Assembly: GCF_000485595.1 (NCBI RefSeq)
Contig: NW_014577111.1
Span: 439,806 to 502,616 of the forward strand
Origin: Priapulus caudatus
Taxonomy: Eukaryota > Priapulida > Priapulimorpha > Priapulimorphida > Priapulidae
Reading direction: 5' to 3'
Length of the DNA: 62,811 bases
Part shown: positions 11,249-24,620 of the stretch, piece by piece
How the letters are laid out: every line of letters begins with the position of its first letter
Position numbering within the stretch: position 1 is the stretch's first letter
The notes under the pieces: model-generated
Databases searched by the model: none
What the model was told of the DNA's origin: nothing
The model's input: the letters and a program-made list of their open reading frames with translations, nothing else
Translations under genes and position numbers: made by a program

Positions 11249-11415
11249 CACAGACACTTGGAGCGTTTCAATAAAATATAATGCTAAATAAATACGAAAT
11301 CTATTTACTACCAAAGTCTTAATGTTTCTCTACTTTCTTTCGCCTATTATTGCCGCCTATTATTCCTGTAAATGCCGTGTAAGTGCTCCTCTGCAACACA
11401 CATCACGCACCGCAC
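11249..11415 (-). mobile_element. Truncated copy of the hAT-like MITE at 56.7 kb
   Basis: This segment starts with CACAGACACTTGGAGCGT, a variant of the terminal repeat of the 56,688-56,931 element, and then follows the reverse complement of that element through the shared TTTACTACCAAAGTCTTAAT and on to the CTGCAACACACA segment. Similarity fades at about 11,415 near a GCAC-rich tract, so the other end is missing. The two copies show a dispersed family in this genome. Confidence 0.7.
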
Positions 11416-11489
11416 GCACGCTGCCGCACACTGACACTATATATAATATATGTCCTATATAATAGCAAACTTGGTCAGTTTAGGATATA

Positions 11490-11491
11490 AC

Positions 11492-11583
<92 letters not shown>

Positions 11584-11590
11584 ACACATT
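11490..11590. repeat. (GCAC)n followed by (CA)n
   Basis: Perfect tetranucleotide GCAC repeats pass directly into a (CA)n run. This is a compound alternating purine-pyrimidine microsatellite. Confidence 0.95.
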
Positions 11591-12334
11591 CGCACATGCG
11601 AACATTAAGGCAAACATGCACTCACACATTTGTGTGATGAGAATTGGTACTTGGCTGGTTAGTTGTGCAATATTTTACTGAGTTTCCGAGCATCCAATTG
11701 GTGCTATACGAAAACTGTTCAACACTGGAATCTGTATATTTACTTCACACAAAGACAAAAGTATGATAAAAATAAAGAATCATCATTGGGTAACCCGCAG
11801 TTCTAGTACATTTTGCAACGATCGTGGCAGCAGGCGGTAAGTGCAATTGGCCGAGTTAGTTGGTTGTTGTTTGAACGGCTAATGGTAGTGTGGCTGTGTG
11901 CATTGTGTGTATATGTATTTTTTTCTGTAGTAGGATGTAGTGTATGCCTGCGCTGGCCTACATGTAAAACCAATAAATGACTTGGCGGAGACGAACAAAG
12001 CATAGTTCGGCTACTACGCACGCACGTGACCAAATCCCATTCGCATGCATTCCTTAGGCATGTCTTTATAGTAAACATTCTAACGAATTTTTGACCGATA
12101 TACGATGCGCCGATTAGAACCAGAAATTTTACGGGTCCAGTTTGAGCAAATATCTAGATATATACGTAGTTAAAACCATCGTGAAATCGACACAACTGGC
12201 TATTTTGGTTTGCATCGACGTTTGCACCTATAAGCAGGTCCCGTAGAAAGCGTTCGTTGTAGTGCAGCGCGGTTCATGATAGCTTCAAAACCAATATTCT
12301 ATTATTGACTCTTAATTTTATCTAAACGTTAAAA
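11591..12334. other. Unannotated DNA
   Basis: No gene or element recognised. A 91-codon frame on the minus strand (11,803-12,078) has no domain signature. Confidence 0.5.
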
Positions 12335-12386
12335 CGCGCACGCGCACTGCGCAAGCTGCACTGCGCAAGCTGCACTGCGCAAGCTT
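12335..12386. repeat. 14-bp direct repeat, three copies
   Basis: The unit CACTGCGCAAGCTG occurs three times in tandem. Each copy contains the palindrome-like core TGCGCA. Confidence 0.8.
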
Positions 12387-12914
12387 TGACTTGGTAGCAG
12401 GCACGTCATAGCAAAAAAATCGACAAACGTGTATCCTGACAGATCCTTAATGACGGACGCATAGTATGACAGACGCACTGTGATAGACGTACACGTCACT
12501 CGCAGGCGGATACTAACAACCACAGCCTATCAAACGCATTACGGTAGATCGCGATGATATATAGGTTGTGATAGACACATCTTATAACAAAGCCATAACG
12601 TCAGGTGCTCTATATGGTAAACTGTATATGGCCGAATACGTTATGCCAGTATAGTGGTATATTGCATGCAGGGGTTGTAATAGATGCGCGCATTAGTGTA
12701 CATATTATTCATCATGGATTCGTGTCTATTACGCTGAGCGTCGTTTTTTAAGTTATATTGTATACATTGTTGCGTTGCATACATTGTTACAGTGCCTACA
12801 TTGTAACCACTGTATAAGTATTACCGTTATTGCTACATTATATATTATATATTATTGCTATAGAAACGTTACACGGTTACATTCCATAATCCAAATGATC
12901 CGCTGGCTCTTTTA

Positions 12915-12967
12915 GGTAATATCAAGAGCGTATTAAGAAGGTCTTCTTAGTACGCTCTTGGTAATAT
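12915..12967. mobile_element. Very small palindromic insertion with 8-bp direct repeats
   Basis: A hairpin core (about 12,923-12,960) with 18-bp arms, one mismatch and a 2-base loop is flanked by GGTAATAT at 12,915-12,922 and 12,960-12,967. The 8-bp repeat fits a target-site duplication, as seen with hAT and some other DNA transposons. It is the same architecture as the insertion at 9.4 kb but has an unrelated sequence. Confidence 0.55.
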
Positions 12968-14194
12968 GTACGGTTTCATATCATTCCTATAGTCACACTG
13001 CCACAACAACATTGCGGGCACCTGCACGAATACTATTGTGCATATAACGACAGCATATTGATACTATATGTTTTAATTGCGTATGTCACGCAATAACCAG
13101 GGAGCTTATTCTGACAGATATGATCATAATTGCTTTGTCGGTGGTGAAAATTTCCTAAAAGGGATATGTGGCGATAAATTCAGTGATAATATCCTACAGT
13201 TTAATTGACTTAGCTTAGTGATCTTTATTCTCACACTAACTTATAAAATAACTAGTAAGGGTAACTGGTATTGTCTATATTCGCTGGGCCTTTAAAATGA
13301 TTTCGTGTCTTACCTAAAGAAAATAGACAAATTGTTAACCTGTGGCCCCGGATCAAAACATTTTAATTCTGAATAAGCCTCGCCATCCACGGTATATTCT
13401 ATCACCTATAATCCCTCTTATTCACGCGCACGCAAGCGCGCGCACGCGCGCACACGCACACACGCACACACGCAAGCGCGCACACACACACACACTAGGC
13501 ACACAGCACCACACACTCTTTCTCTTTCTCGGTCTCTTTCTCTGTCTTTCTCATTCTTTCCTCCTCTCGCTTCTCTCTAATATATACATATAGTATAATA
13601 TATTAGTAATCAAAAACTTAATATATATAAATAGAATATCTATCTCTCATCACGACCCTCCGTCCCTCTAATCCCTCCGCTGCATGCCCCCTCATTATGT
13701 CTCCTATGCCTGCCCACCTGACAGCTGCTTCATTAATAACATCGCCGCTCATGCATCATCCGGCTGTGCGAGAATCCCGGCTCATTACATAAAAAGACGA
13801 CAAGTTCCAAAGTTCATAACGACGGGGGGGTTGTATCGGGTAGCTTGCACTATAACCCCACATAATAGGGAAAATGGTCTGTGTTGGTCAGGGAAAACTG
13901 ACAGATATAGCAGAAACCGTGATACATCAAAAATGTAATTTGAATAATAAAGCCTTCTGGGCACGGCTGCTACATGTTCCAGCGAGCACAATAGGTATCA
14001 AAGTCAAACCATAAGCAGTTGTTAATATAGTATATACGTATACAAAGCTGTAACTAGAAGTATGTCTATAAAAAGAGGGGAATTAGCTAGCGCACTGTAA
14101 CCCTAATACGCTGCAAGCACAATTACTCATTGTAGTTAGGTAATATAGTATATAAAACATAATATAACTAATAACAGATATCATATCTGATATA
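12968..14194. other. Unannotated DNA with a CA/CG tract
   Basis: Contains an alternating CA/CG tract at about 13,423-13,500 followed by a CT-rich patch to about 13,578. Nothing else is recognised. The left edge of the duplicated block begins near 14,195. Confidence 0.5.
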
Positions 14195-16640
14195 TAATAG
14201 GGAATCCTTAGTCGCCAACGTACCATGTAGTCTGTATCCATTAGGCCAACATCATTGGTAACATTAGATGAGCAACCAGTATTAGTAGTGGTGCTCGTAT
14301 GAGCGATGATGTTGAGCGGAGCGGGAACGTGCGAGTGAATTATCCTCGTCGGTAATAAACTATATAATAACATAGCCGCTAACGGCTACCAACGCATGTC
14401 CTGCGGCCATGTTAAACATAGTGGCAGCAGTTGGCAACAGTACTGATGTGCGTAAATAACAATTGCACGAACTAAATACATCGGTCTGCAATGCTGTATA
14501 ATAACTGGTACATGCAAACATGCTAAAAAACATCGACGCTAAGACACACGTGAAAGGGCATTGAATACCCGTCCATTATCCTCTTGTAAAAAGTGATAAT
14601 CGTAATCGACCTTGTATTTTATCGAGTTATTATTGTTCATCCGCTAATCAGCAATAAGAGAACACATTGTTACTGACACTTACGCGCATCGTTACTAGTC
14701 ACGCACTGGGGTTTTGTTCGCATGAAAATCATCCACAATAAAGAGGTGCGCTGGAACACCACATCCGCCCGGCTCTCCGCCATAGAAAAAGGATGACCGA
14801 CATAGAAATTCAGGTTTAGCTGTATCGTGAGAGAACCACTACATTACGCCCTGATCAATTGCCCTCGCTTAACACAGGATCGACTCGCACTCGAAGCGCA
14901 ATCAGATCGGCGCTCCACGACTCAGCGTTGCAGGGTACCGCAACGCTTATTTCCATAACTACGCCCTCACTACCCTGTTAGCATCATAACTACGTGGCAT
15001 CGCAATGAGCCTAAGTATGTTAGCTAGCAAACAGTCGCTTCTCAAGCATAAGCGCAACGTCGTACGAGAACCGGCCATGGGCTGAGTAGCGGGCTCTTGT
15101 GAGTAAGGCATCTTCCCCGCGGTTACTCCGGAAGTAACGAAGGGAACTTCTGTAGCACCTGTAGCCGAGTGTTCATTCCCGCGTACCACACCCCCTACTG
15201 TCGACTCTAGCCTATAGCAGCACGGAATATTTGACGGGAACTTTATCATCTGTCTTCAGGACGTAAACACTAATTCATGATCTCCTACGTCTACTCATCG
15301 AACGTCAGAATTTCTGCGCCTGCACACGTATCATTCTAAAGAAACATTAGCTCCAAAACAATAAACAAGGCACTGGTGTCGACATACGTAGGACAATGAG
15401 TATGGCTTCGCATATCCCACAACAATGGCAAATGTCAAAATGTCAGGAGAAACGTCGACGTGCCCGCGGGATGTAGTGCTCCTGAACTCCCAAAAAAAAA
15501 TCCAACCGGAACTTCAACGAAACATTTTTGTCGAACAATCCTGCTCAGAAAGGACAGCGGCGCGAAAAAACAAAAACTGATAAATACGGTATGTCCTTCA
15601 TTCATATGTGGCATGCGTAAGTAACGGTTCTGCAGCCGGCCGTAACCACCACTATCACACATACAGTACAGTGAGGCGTGCGCGTGTACGTAGTGCGTCA
15701 GTGCTTGAGCGCGTGCGTGCACACATCCTAACGTGAGCGTCGTCGGCCACACATAGGGGGGGTAGTGTCGGTGGTGTTGTGCGGGGGCGCGCGCTGCGTG
15801 CGCGCGTGGTGTGTGGCGCGTGTGTGGTTTGTGGTGTGTGCTGTGAAGCGTAATGGTCATCAGGTAATGCAGTGCCAACACAACACAGCAGATAAGAGGC
15901 AGTGCACCCGTGTCATCATCCGTAAACACTAACCACCCGTCGGTCATCTCGCTCAGCCGTCGCTGCTCCGATTAACTGAAAGCTCGAGTATCCGAGCACC
16001 CCTGCAATTATCGTCCGTAGGGCTGGTGCGAAGGATCTATTCTAAATGATTTTGTTCTGGCGCTGGGGAAGTGAGATTCACGAAACAACAATCTGCAGGG
16101 TTCACTCCCATTCATGCAGCCACCCACACTACTCCCCGGGGCAATATTAGGTTATGAATCCGATGTTCGAAATCCGTCCGATAACCCTCCGTTTATCCTC
16201 AGCATCTCCGCCTGAATACGTAGTATAACTAGTCGGAGAAAGGTAATAGTCCGATGACTTTTTTTCCGCGCGTCTTTCGCGCCCTTCCCTCTCTCACTAG
16301 GTCCTTCTCACGCTCGCCGCTCCAGCACCGCCTCTCCCTCGTCCCTGTCATCGTCCCACCGTGCGCCCGTACCCCAATCCCTCGCCTCTTCACACCTGCG
16401 CCTCTCCCCTCGTTCTCCTCTTATTCTATCTGTGTGTGGTTGGTGGGTGTGGTGTTGTTGTGTGTGGTGTGGTGTTGTGCGTGTGGTGCATGGCGGGGCG
16501 CCGGCGCGGTGCGTATGCGCGTGCCGCGTGGCGGTCTACTGCCATCGCGTGTGCGTATGGTGTGTGCTTCGGTGCGCGCGTATCACGAATTCGCGCATAT
16601 ACAGTAGCCTATTAAACTATAAGCTTTTTCAAATTAGTGT
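14195..16640. repeat. Duplicated segment P (copy 1)
   Basis: This stretch aligns along its length with 21,785-24,361. Shared landmarks include the GTTAAACATAGTGGCAGCAG block (14,411 and 22,018), the start of the Harbinger-unrelated GTCGACATA block (15,379 and 23,031) and the GGAGAAAGGTAATA block (16,235 and 23,913). Differences are mostly one- or two-base insertions and deletions. No intact gene is present. The 170-codon minus frame at 15,435-15,947 is only partly kept in the other copy and is probably spurious. Confidence 0.8.
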
Positions 16641-19600
16641 TTGCAACAATACAACCCCAAAAACAGTTTAAAATCAGTCAGATTAAACATCACGCGAGCA
16701 TATAGATGCCAATCGCGAATACAAAACTATTTCCCGTCGCGCTCACCGCTAGACACGTCCGAATGAGGAATCAAACGGTAATAAATGAATATTCATTTAA
16801 TGACAGCGATATGCAACAAAAACGGATCCGTTTAATAAATAATTTTGCTTATCAGTAAAAAACGCCTTACCTATTAGCAAAACATTGAGTCACGTTATCG
16901 AAATGATCCGAAATCTGAAATCAGAAACCAAAAGCCTATCGAAAATGCTCGCCTTCGACGTGCCAATACCCGCGTAAAATAGGTGTCACGCATGTAGCGG
17001 CCTGATAGCTAAAACAACTCACGTTTCATAAATAATTAGTAACGATAGGATTAACTGAGATTATAAATGTAGGTATAGAATTCGCATAAGATGCATAGCG
17101 TATTAATGTAGATAAAAGTCCATTTCAAAACGCTGCGCTCCGCCGGTCATGATGACTTAACGATACCGCCTTCTACCATTTGGCTTTCAAGAAAATGAAT
17201 TTCATCGAATTGGCAACATGTAACTGTAGATCGTTCATGACCCCAAGATACAAAAGGTAAGGAAAAGTCCGTCTACCTATCCAACGACGCTGTCATGTAA
17301 ACATACACCCGTTAATGATAAGGGAATTTTCAGCGCGGCAAACATCCCAATAAATAGATAGCTAACTATATGCATCTCATGTTTTTTGTATATCGCATTT
17401 CCAGAATCCATTACAAAACGTCTTCAGCGCGAGTTTTTCCTCCTGCGATGTCCAACGCAATAGCATGTAGCCAAACATTGGAACTCGATATGAACCAAGC
17501 ATGAACCACTAACGGCCATTCGTTTTACTACCGTACTTCGTAAAATCTTCTACACGGGAACTTTAAGAACAATGAGACGCGGAGAAGTGAAAGCATGAGA
17601 GATATTAACTCGACAAGCCCCTTTCTAAAACCGCACCAACGCCAGTTATTACTACTATACATACCTACGTTAACTGCCCCCCACCATCCCCACACATACA
17701 CCGGCGCGCACAGCACACGTTAGCGCCTTACAAACCAGGAATCTGACTTGCCACCTATACCCGTGAACGGGTACTTGATTGTCCAATGTACCCCAACACC
17801 ACCGGCTCTCATCAATGCGCTATTCAGAAATGTTAAATGAAAATGTAAAAAAACACTACTCACCCCTTATTCCGAAAGATCATTTACTCTGCGTCGGCGT
17901 ACGAAGCTCCCAGGCAATAAGAAGAAGTCAATGAAATATCAAAGCGAGACGATGACGATAACGAGAACGAAAACTCAGCCTAGCGCTTGCGCAATTCCAC
18001 GACCTTGCGTCAGCCCGATACTGCAACACCTTCCTGTTAACCACGTAAATTACCACAATCACCCAAAGGCCCCGCCTCAAAAACAAAATTTAGTCTAACA
18101 GTATCTAACAATAACATTTCTCGTAGACCGTCGACAGCCGCTTCGCGTATGGACGGAGAAACGCTGCTACGATTTCATTTCATGAACTTCGCGAGCGTTT
18201 CGGTCGAACGGTCTAAGAGAAAAAGACAATGTAAGACAAGGAAAGAAGGATTTTTTCTGACAACGGCCCATGCATCGCATAAGGCTCAGTTCTAGCACAG
18301 CTACGCGGATTTCGCGGATTGAAGAGACAACCCACGCCGTACGCTCACCATTAACGTTTAACGAGCCGATCGTACGGAGTAAACTAGAGACAAAAGAGAG
18401 AAGAGCCTTAAGAGAGAGAAGAGAGAGAGAGGAGAGAGAGGAGGAGGAGAGAGGTAGAAAGAAGAGAGGGAGAAAGGGTGAGAGAGAGCGGGGGGCCGGC
18501 GCGTGGAGAGACGAAACAGGAAGAAATAGAGAGAAATGAACGAGAGGAGAACGAGGCGAAAGGAGAGGGTAAGCGAGAAAGGGAGAGGAAGGATAAGAAG
18601 ATGTGAAGGATTAAAGAGGTGCCACCCCACAATGCAAAACCGATCTGCTAGACCAATTTCCGGCCCCATAAAACAATTTCCGGTGCAAAGACAAAATTGA
18701 TAACTGCCGCATATACGAGAAAGATACGCTGCGAGTGTTTATCATTTGGTTAAAAAATCTAGTAGAACTAATTTGAAGACTAATCAAATCTCTATTAACA
18801 TTGAACCTAGAATCAACAACAACATGTACTAAATAATTAAGCACTAAATACCGTTAAAAACTCCCTATTAGATTTGCATAAATTATACTGTCAAACCGGT
18901 CTAACTCCCCATCAAAGGGAAAGTACCTCTAGGTTTAGTATGTCACGGCTAATACTAGGTAAACCACGCTACCATAAAAAGTCATGTTCAAATCACCATT
19001 AGAAAATTTTAATGTTTAAAACTAACGACTACAGTTGATTACAACGACGGTGGCGCCCCACTGCAAACGACGATCGATTAAGTTGCCGCAAAATACCAAT
19101 TTCCAGCCAAGGGCACAACCGAGGGGTGTCTTATTAATCATTAAAACAAAAGATGTAAAATTATAAACGACATAAGTTTCAGTATAATAGGAAAATTGCC
19201 CTAAAATGACTACGTCCGTGAAATAAGCAGTAGTAAAAATATAATTCACTTCGTGATAGCCCTCGGCTGTAACGTGGCAAAATAAATGTCCAATACGCCT
19301 TCTTCGGGGTGCAGCAACGGCGCGGGTGTCCATGGCGCCGTTGCAACATTCGTAGCGTTGATGTTCGTAATTAATTATAACAAGTAAAATTAGGTATCGA
19401 TAACCCAAAGACTGGGGTATAGACGTAACTTGTTATACATAAGTACAGGTTGTTGGCAGTAAATCCTAGAGCGACTGCTCCTTTAATGTTCCAACACTAC
19501 TCAGCAACGTAAAATACGCCTAATGCTTTAAAAGCATCTCGCACGCAAACTCGTGATATTTGTTAAAGAAACACTGAACCAGGGAACAGTTCCCCCGAAC

Positions 19601-19734
19601 GTACAGCAGGTCCGCAACATATACAGTCAAGCAAAATACATGTCTATCACATCTATTAATAGCTAAGCAAGAGCAATTAACCCTGAACATTCATCAATAC
19701 TGAAGCAGAGTCCGCAGTAACATAACGATTCAGA

Positions 19735-20065
19735 CCATGTAACACATAAATACATATAACCATATAGACAAGAGCAAAACATACGTCAGACAGCAAGGAC
19801 GTACACCATGCACATATAACGAACATATAACAACTTCAGACAACAGAAACTACACAGACATATAACGTAACATATAACATACGTGCCAGCCAACATATAG
19901 ACACATGACCATATAACTAACAATCACATACGTATTAAACAGTAACGTAAACATAAGGAACAAAGTAAACTGAATTCATAGACATATAACAGCAATTAAC
20001 ATAAGATGCACTACATAAGACGCAAACCATGAAAAGAATTTCTAGTATGGACTCTTTGATATAAC
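19735..20065. repeat. Degenerate ACATATAAC array (copy 1)
   Basis: The word ACATATAAC, often followed by GTA or GAA, recurs many times in about 330 bases with irregular spacing. The homologous array lies at about 31,560-31,960. Irregular spacing may be partly sequencing noise. Confidence 0.65.
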
Positions 20066-20399
20066 ATATACCCTAACTCTCTCTCCTCCTCGTCTCCCTC
20101 CTCCTCTCCTCTATCTCTTTCCTCCATCTCTCTCTCTCTCCTCCCACTATCCCTCCCTCGTCCGATAACCCCTCTCATCTATCCCTACGAAAGATGGGAC
20201 ACAGCTCCCTTCTCCAACAAGTGCACATGATCGGCCACCGCTACACGAACACCACCCCGGGATCCCACAACAGGTGGTCAAATAAGACTATATATCAGAA
20301 TATACATAATTAAATATTATAATACATATACAGAAAATCTAGATATGACACCTGCTATATAACACACAATACAACACAGTGCCCGTCCTGCTAAACGCA

Positions 20400-20812
20400 T
20401 TCCACTCCTTCTCCTCGCCCTTCCCCCTTCTGCCTCCCTCCTCACCTCCTCCTGCCTCTCCTTCCCCCTCCCCCTCCCCCTTCCTCTCCGCCTTTCCCTC
20501 CCTCCTTCTCGACGCCTCCCCCATCATCCTCGCATCTCCCCATCTCCTCCGCCCGCCGCCCCGCCCCGCCGCCGCCGTTTCCCCGCCACCCTCTTATTCG
20601 CTCCTGCCCTTCCTACTCACTTCCTCCTTCCTGCCCTCATCATCTCCCTTGCATGATCCTCCTCTCCTTCTCCTCCTTCTCCCCCCTCCCTCCGCGTGCT
20701 TTCCCTCCTCCCCCCACATTCCTCCTCCCCCGTATCCTCCTATCTCATGTTCTTTTTTCTCCTTCTCTGTCTTCCCCCATCCACCTCCTCCGCATTCTCT
20801 CTGCTTTCCTCT
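20400..20812. repeat. Pyrimidine-rich tract in segment Q
   Basis: About 410 bases, mostly C and T, with a GCCGCC patch in the middle. The counterpart is about 32,330-32,750. The open frames here are Pro/Ser or Glu/Gly/Arg low complexity. Confidence 0.8.
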
Positions 20813-21784
20813 AATAGCAGTAATGAAAGCGTTGGCATAGAGACTGCAGCGTTGTGCTCGCGCCTTCACAGTACGATTCTGCGACGCTGCACAACACCCG
20901 CGGTCAACAAACAGTAACTAACACAGACGTACAATTTCTCGCGGTTGCCGCACATGAAGCGCGTCTTCGCATCACGCCACGCGACGTGTGTCGTCCGCAC
21001 CCCCTCCCCTACACAACGCACTACAACATCTTTACAATCACCTTTTTTTCTACAAGTAGCTTTAGTACAACGTTTCGCGACGTATAAACGACGGTGGCGG
21101 ATCGCATCACCGCCGACGGAGCTGATGGTTCGTCATGCCTACGTTACTAACCTTGGGTGTGCGGGGGATGCGGAGCGCACGTACGCACGCTAATCACAGT
21201 CCCTGAGCAAACAGCGTTCATTGCTCTTCACATCACCGACTGAGCACCTCTTATGTAACCACTAACGCAGAACCAGGAATCGTCACTCATAGCTCGTAGA
21301 GCATCGCGACGCTTTTAGTTTCCAGGGATGAGATATGTCGAATCAAGGTTAGTGAGAACACGACGTGAGGTCCTGTAGCACCGGACCCTTGACACCTTGG
21401 TTTTTCAGAACGGTCGCGTCTCAAGATGGAATTGCACGGTTGTCGTCTACGAAAATACGAACTGAAATCCTCGATGAACCGCCGCGATCACACTGATTCC
21501 TCCTCTTCTCTCTCACTATCGTCGCTACCTGGATTCACAATTATAGGAGAGGTAGAAAGAGACAGAGAAAGAAGGGGGTAGGTGCGTCTGATGGCGTCGT
21601 GTAGCTGTGCATTTCTCGCACTCACGCGCGTACGCACGCATGCATGAACGCACCGAGTGACTCTCGTGTGGTTTACCGACTTCGACCTATACGCGTGCTA
21701 TCTTCGAGCGGCGCGATCACACGCATGCACACACCGCCGCTCTCTATTCACGCAACTGTATATATACGCACAATATCACCAAAC

Positions 21785-23469
21785 AAATATATGGTATTCT
21801 TAGTCGTCACTGTACCATTGTATTATTGTATCATTATGGCATTACATCATTGTAACATTAAATTATCGACGTAGTTAGTATTGTTGGCTTCTGTCATGAT
21901 TGCGATGATGTGAGCGGGAGGCGGGAACGTGAGATGTGAATTATTCCGCGTCTGTAATTATAACTTATATAATAATTATCCCTCTTAACGCTACGCTAAC
22001 GTGCATTCCCGCGGCATGTTAAACATAGTGGCAGCAGTTGTGAACATACTGATGTTGCGTAGAATAATTAAATTTACACGTAACTAAATTACATGCGGTC
22101 TGCAATGCTGTATAATAGCTTGGTACATGCTAAACATGCGTATTACTATCGACTGCTAATGACATCAAGTGATAATGGCAGTTGTTAATATCCCTCATTA
22201 TCATCTGTTGAAAGAGTGAATTAACGTAATCGACTTTGTATTTTATTCGATTATTATTTTGTTCATCGTGAATCAGCAAATAAGAGAACACGTTGTTTAC
22301 TGTAGCTATTACGCGGCATCGTTGGAATAGTTTCACGCACGGTGGTTTTTTTCGATGAGAATCATCACAAGTAAAGATGGTGCCTGGAACCCATCCCGCC
22401 TCGGTCTCTTCCGCATAGAAAAGGATGACCGACATGAGAAATGCGCAGGTTATCTTATCGGTGGAGATGAAGCCACTATCGGTTACGCCTGATTCATTGC
22501 CTCCTACACTAGGTATCGACTCGCACGCTAGCGGCATCAGATCGCGTGTTCCAGCGATCAGCGTTGCAGGGTACCAAGCGCTTATTTTCCATATCACGGC
22601 ATCACTTTACCGTTAGCATCTAATTGACGTGCATCGTGATGACTAATAGTATGGTAGTTAGCAAACAGTCGCTTCTTCATTGCATAACCGCAACGTCGTT
22701 AGCGGAGAGTATCCGCGCATGGGTGAGGTAGGGGGCGTGTTGTTTGTTATATGTCATCTTCGTCACGCTTGTGTTTAATCCGGAAAACGAAGGAACTTTC
22801 TTAGGCACCGTTATTCCGATGTTTCCCGCGTTAACACAACCTATCTGTCGATCTCTGATCTATACCGACGGAATATTTTGTACGGGGAACTTTTATTCAT
22901 ATGTCTTGCAGGAACTTTAAACACTAGATTTTCATGATTCCTACTTCTTACTCAGAACTGTTCCAGGATTTCTGCCTGCACTCGTTATTATTCTAAGAAA
23001 CATAGCTACGAAAATAAACGAAGCTACTGTGTCGACATAGACCATGTATTATGGCGTTTCCTAGTCCCACAACAATGGAAATGTCAAATGTCAGGATGAA
23101 ATCGTTCGACGTGGCCGCGGGGATGTAGGTTTGTCTCATGAACTGCCCTAAACAAATAATCAGGAATGCTTTCAACATTTTTTTTGTCTAGACAATCGGC
23201 TTCAGAAAGGACAGCGTCGCGGAAAAACAAAATACTGTATATAATTTATGTGTATTTGTTCTTTCATTCATGTTTGTGTGTGTCTATGCGTTTAAGGTAC
23301 GTTTGCGCGTGCGTACACACTACACACATACATACGAGTGAGCGTGCGCGTGTACGTATGTGGGGGTGAGTTTGTTTGTGCGCGTGCGTGCACACATGCG
23401 TACGTGTGAGCGTGCGTGGCCACACATAGGGGGGTGAGTTTGTGTGTTTGTGCGCGCGCGCGTGCGTGC

Positions 23470-23512
<43 letters not shown>

Positions 23513-24109
23513 TGTTGCGTGTGGAACCGTAATGTTCATTCAGGTAATGCATGAAACACAACACAGCAGATATAGTGAGTGCACCGTTGTCATCAGTCGT
23601 AAACATCTAACCGACCGTTCGGTTCATCTTCGCTCCCGTTCTCGCTCCGATTACTGAAAGCTTTCTGATGTATTCCGAGCACGCAATTCTGCGCAGGGGC
23701 TGAGTGTCGAAGTGATGTATTTCTAATGATTTTGTTGGCGTGGGGAAGTGAGATTTGTCATCGGAAACAACATCTGCAGGGTTCACTCCCGATTCATCAG
23801 CCACCACACTCTCCCGGGGGAATATAGGTTATGTAGATCATGTTCGAAATTCCGTCAGATTACGCCTCCGTTATTCCTTTCTAGCATCTCCGCCTGTAAT
23901 ATGTAGTATAGGTAGGAGAAAGGTAATATCCGATGAGCTTTTTCCCTCTTTCGCTCCCCTTCTCTCTCTCACTATTTCCTTTTCTCACTCGCGCTCCCAA
24001 TCTCCTTCTCTCTCTCCCTGTCTCATTTCTTCTCTCACCCGTATACGCCCAATCTCTCTCGCTCTCTCACACTCTCTGTCTCTCTCGTTCTCTCTTTCTC
24101 TCTTTCTAT

Positions 24110-24145
<36 letters not shown>

Positions 24146-24361
24146 TTGCTGGTTGGTGGCGTGCATCGTGCGTGCGCGTGCGCGTGCGTATGCGTGGCGC
24201 GTGTGCGTGCGTGAATGTCCATGCGTGTGCGTATCGTGTGTGTGCTTTCGTGTGCGCGTGTATCACGAATTCGCGGCATATACAGTTAGCCTATTAAACC
24301 TATACATTTTCAAATATTTTTTGTTTGACGGGGCAATACAATACTCGCAATTAACATCAGG
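21785..24361. repeat. Duplicated segment P' (copy 2), ending at an assembly gap
   Basis: Homologous to 14,195-16,640. It contains GT/GC microsatellites at about 23,340-23,515 and 24,115-24,250 and a CT-rich tract at about 23,940-24,110. Its last 210 bases (24,150-24,361) are repeated at 28,130-28,336, where the sequence then continues into Q'. No gene is recognised. Confidence 0.8.
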
Positions 24362-24371
24362 NNNNNNNNNN
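24362..24371. other. Assembly gap (10 N)
   Basis: Ten undetermined bases join the end of P' to a (TG)n microsatellite. Gap length is probably arbitrary. Confidence 0.98.
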
Positions 24372-24437
<66 letters not shown>

Positions 24438-24620
24438 TGTGTGTGTGTGCGCGCGCCTGTGTGTGTGTGTGCGTGTGTGTGCGTGCGTGCGTGCGCGCGT
24501 GCGTGTGTCTGTGCGTGTGTTTGCCTGCGTGCGTGCGTGTGTATGTGTGTGTGTGTGCGTGCGCGTGCGTGCATATGGTATGTGTACGTGCGTGCGTGCG
24601 TGCGTGCGTGCGTCCGTGTG
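24372..24620. repeat. (TG)n / (GCGT)n microsatellite
   Basis: A pure (TG)n run of more than 60 bases is followed by interrupted GTGC repeats. The counterpart is at about 34,445-34,690. All frames are Cys/Val or His/Thr low complexity. Confidence 0.95.

Larger units (their letters stand above)
16640..21785. repeat. Duplicated segment Q (copy 1)
   Basis: Aligns collinearly with 28,290-33,738. Landmarks are the shared CTTACAAACCAGGAATCTGA (17,726 and 29,415), AATAGCAGTAATGAAAGCGT (20,813 and 32,754) and CGGTCGCGTCTCAAGATGGA (21,411 and 33,361). It contains a GA-rich tract near 18,390-18,600, a degenerate CATATAAC array near 19,740-20,070 and CT-rich tracts near 20,080-20,160 and 20,400-20,810. 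No gene is recognised. Confidence 0.8.

Noticed and set aside
15435-15947. 170-codon minus-strand frame with a partial counterpart at 23,292-23,606
   Set aside because: It runs through GT/CA microsatellite sequence and the two homologous copies do not keep the same frame.
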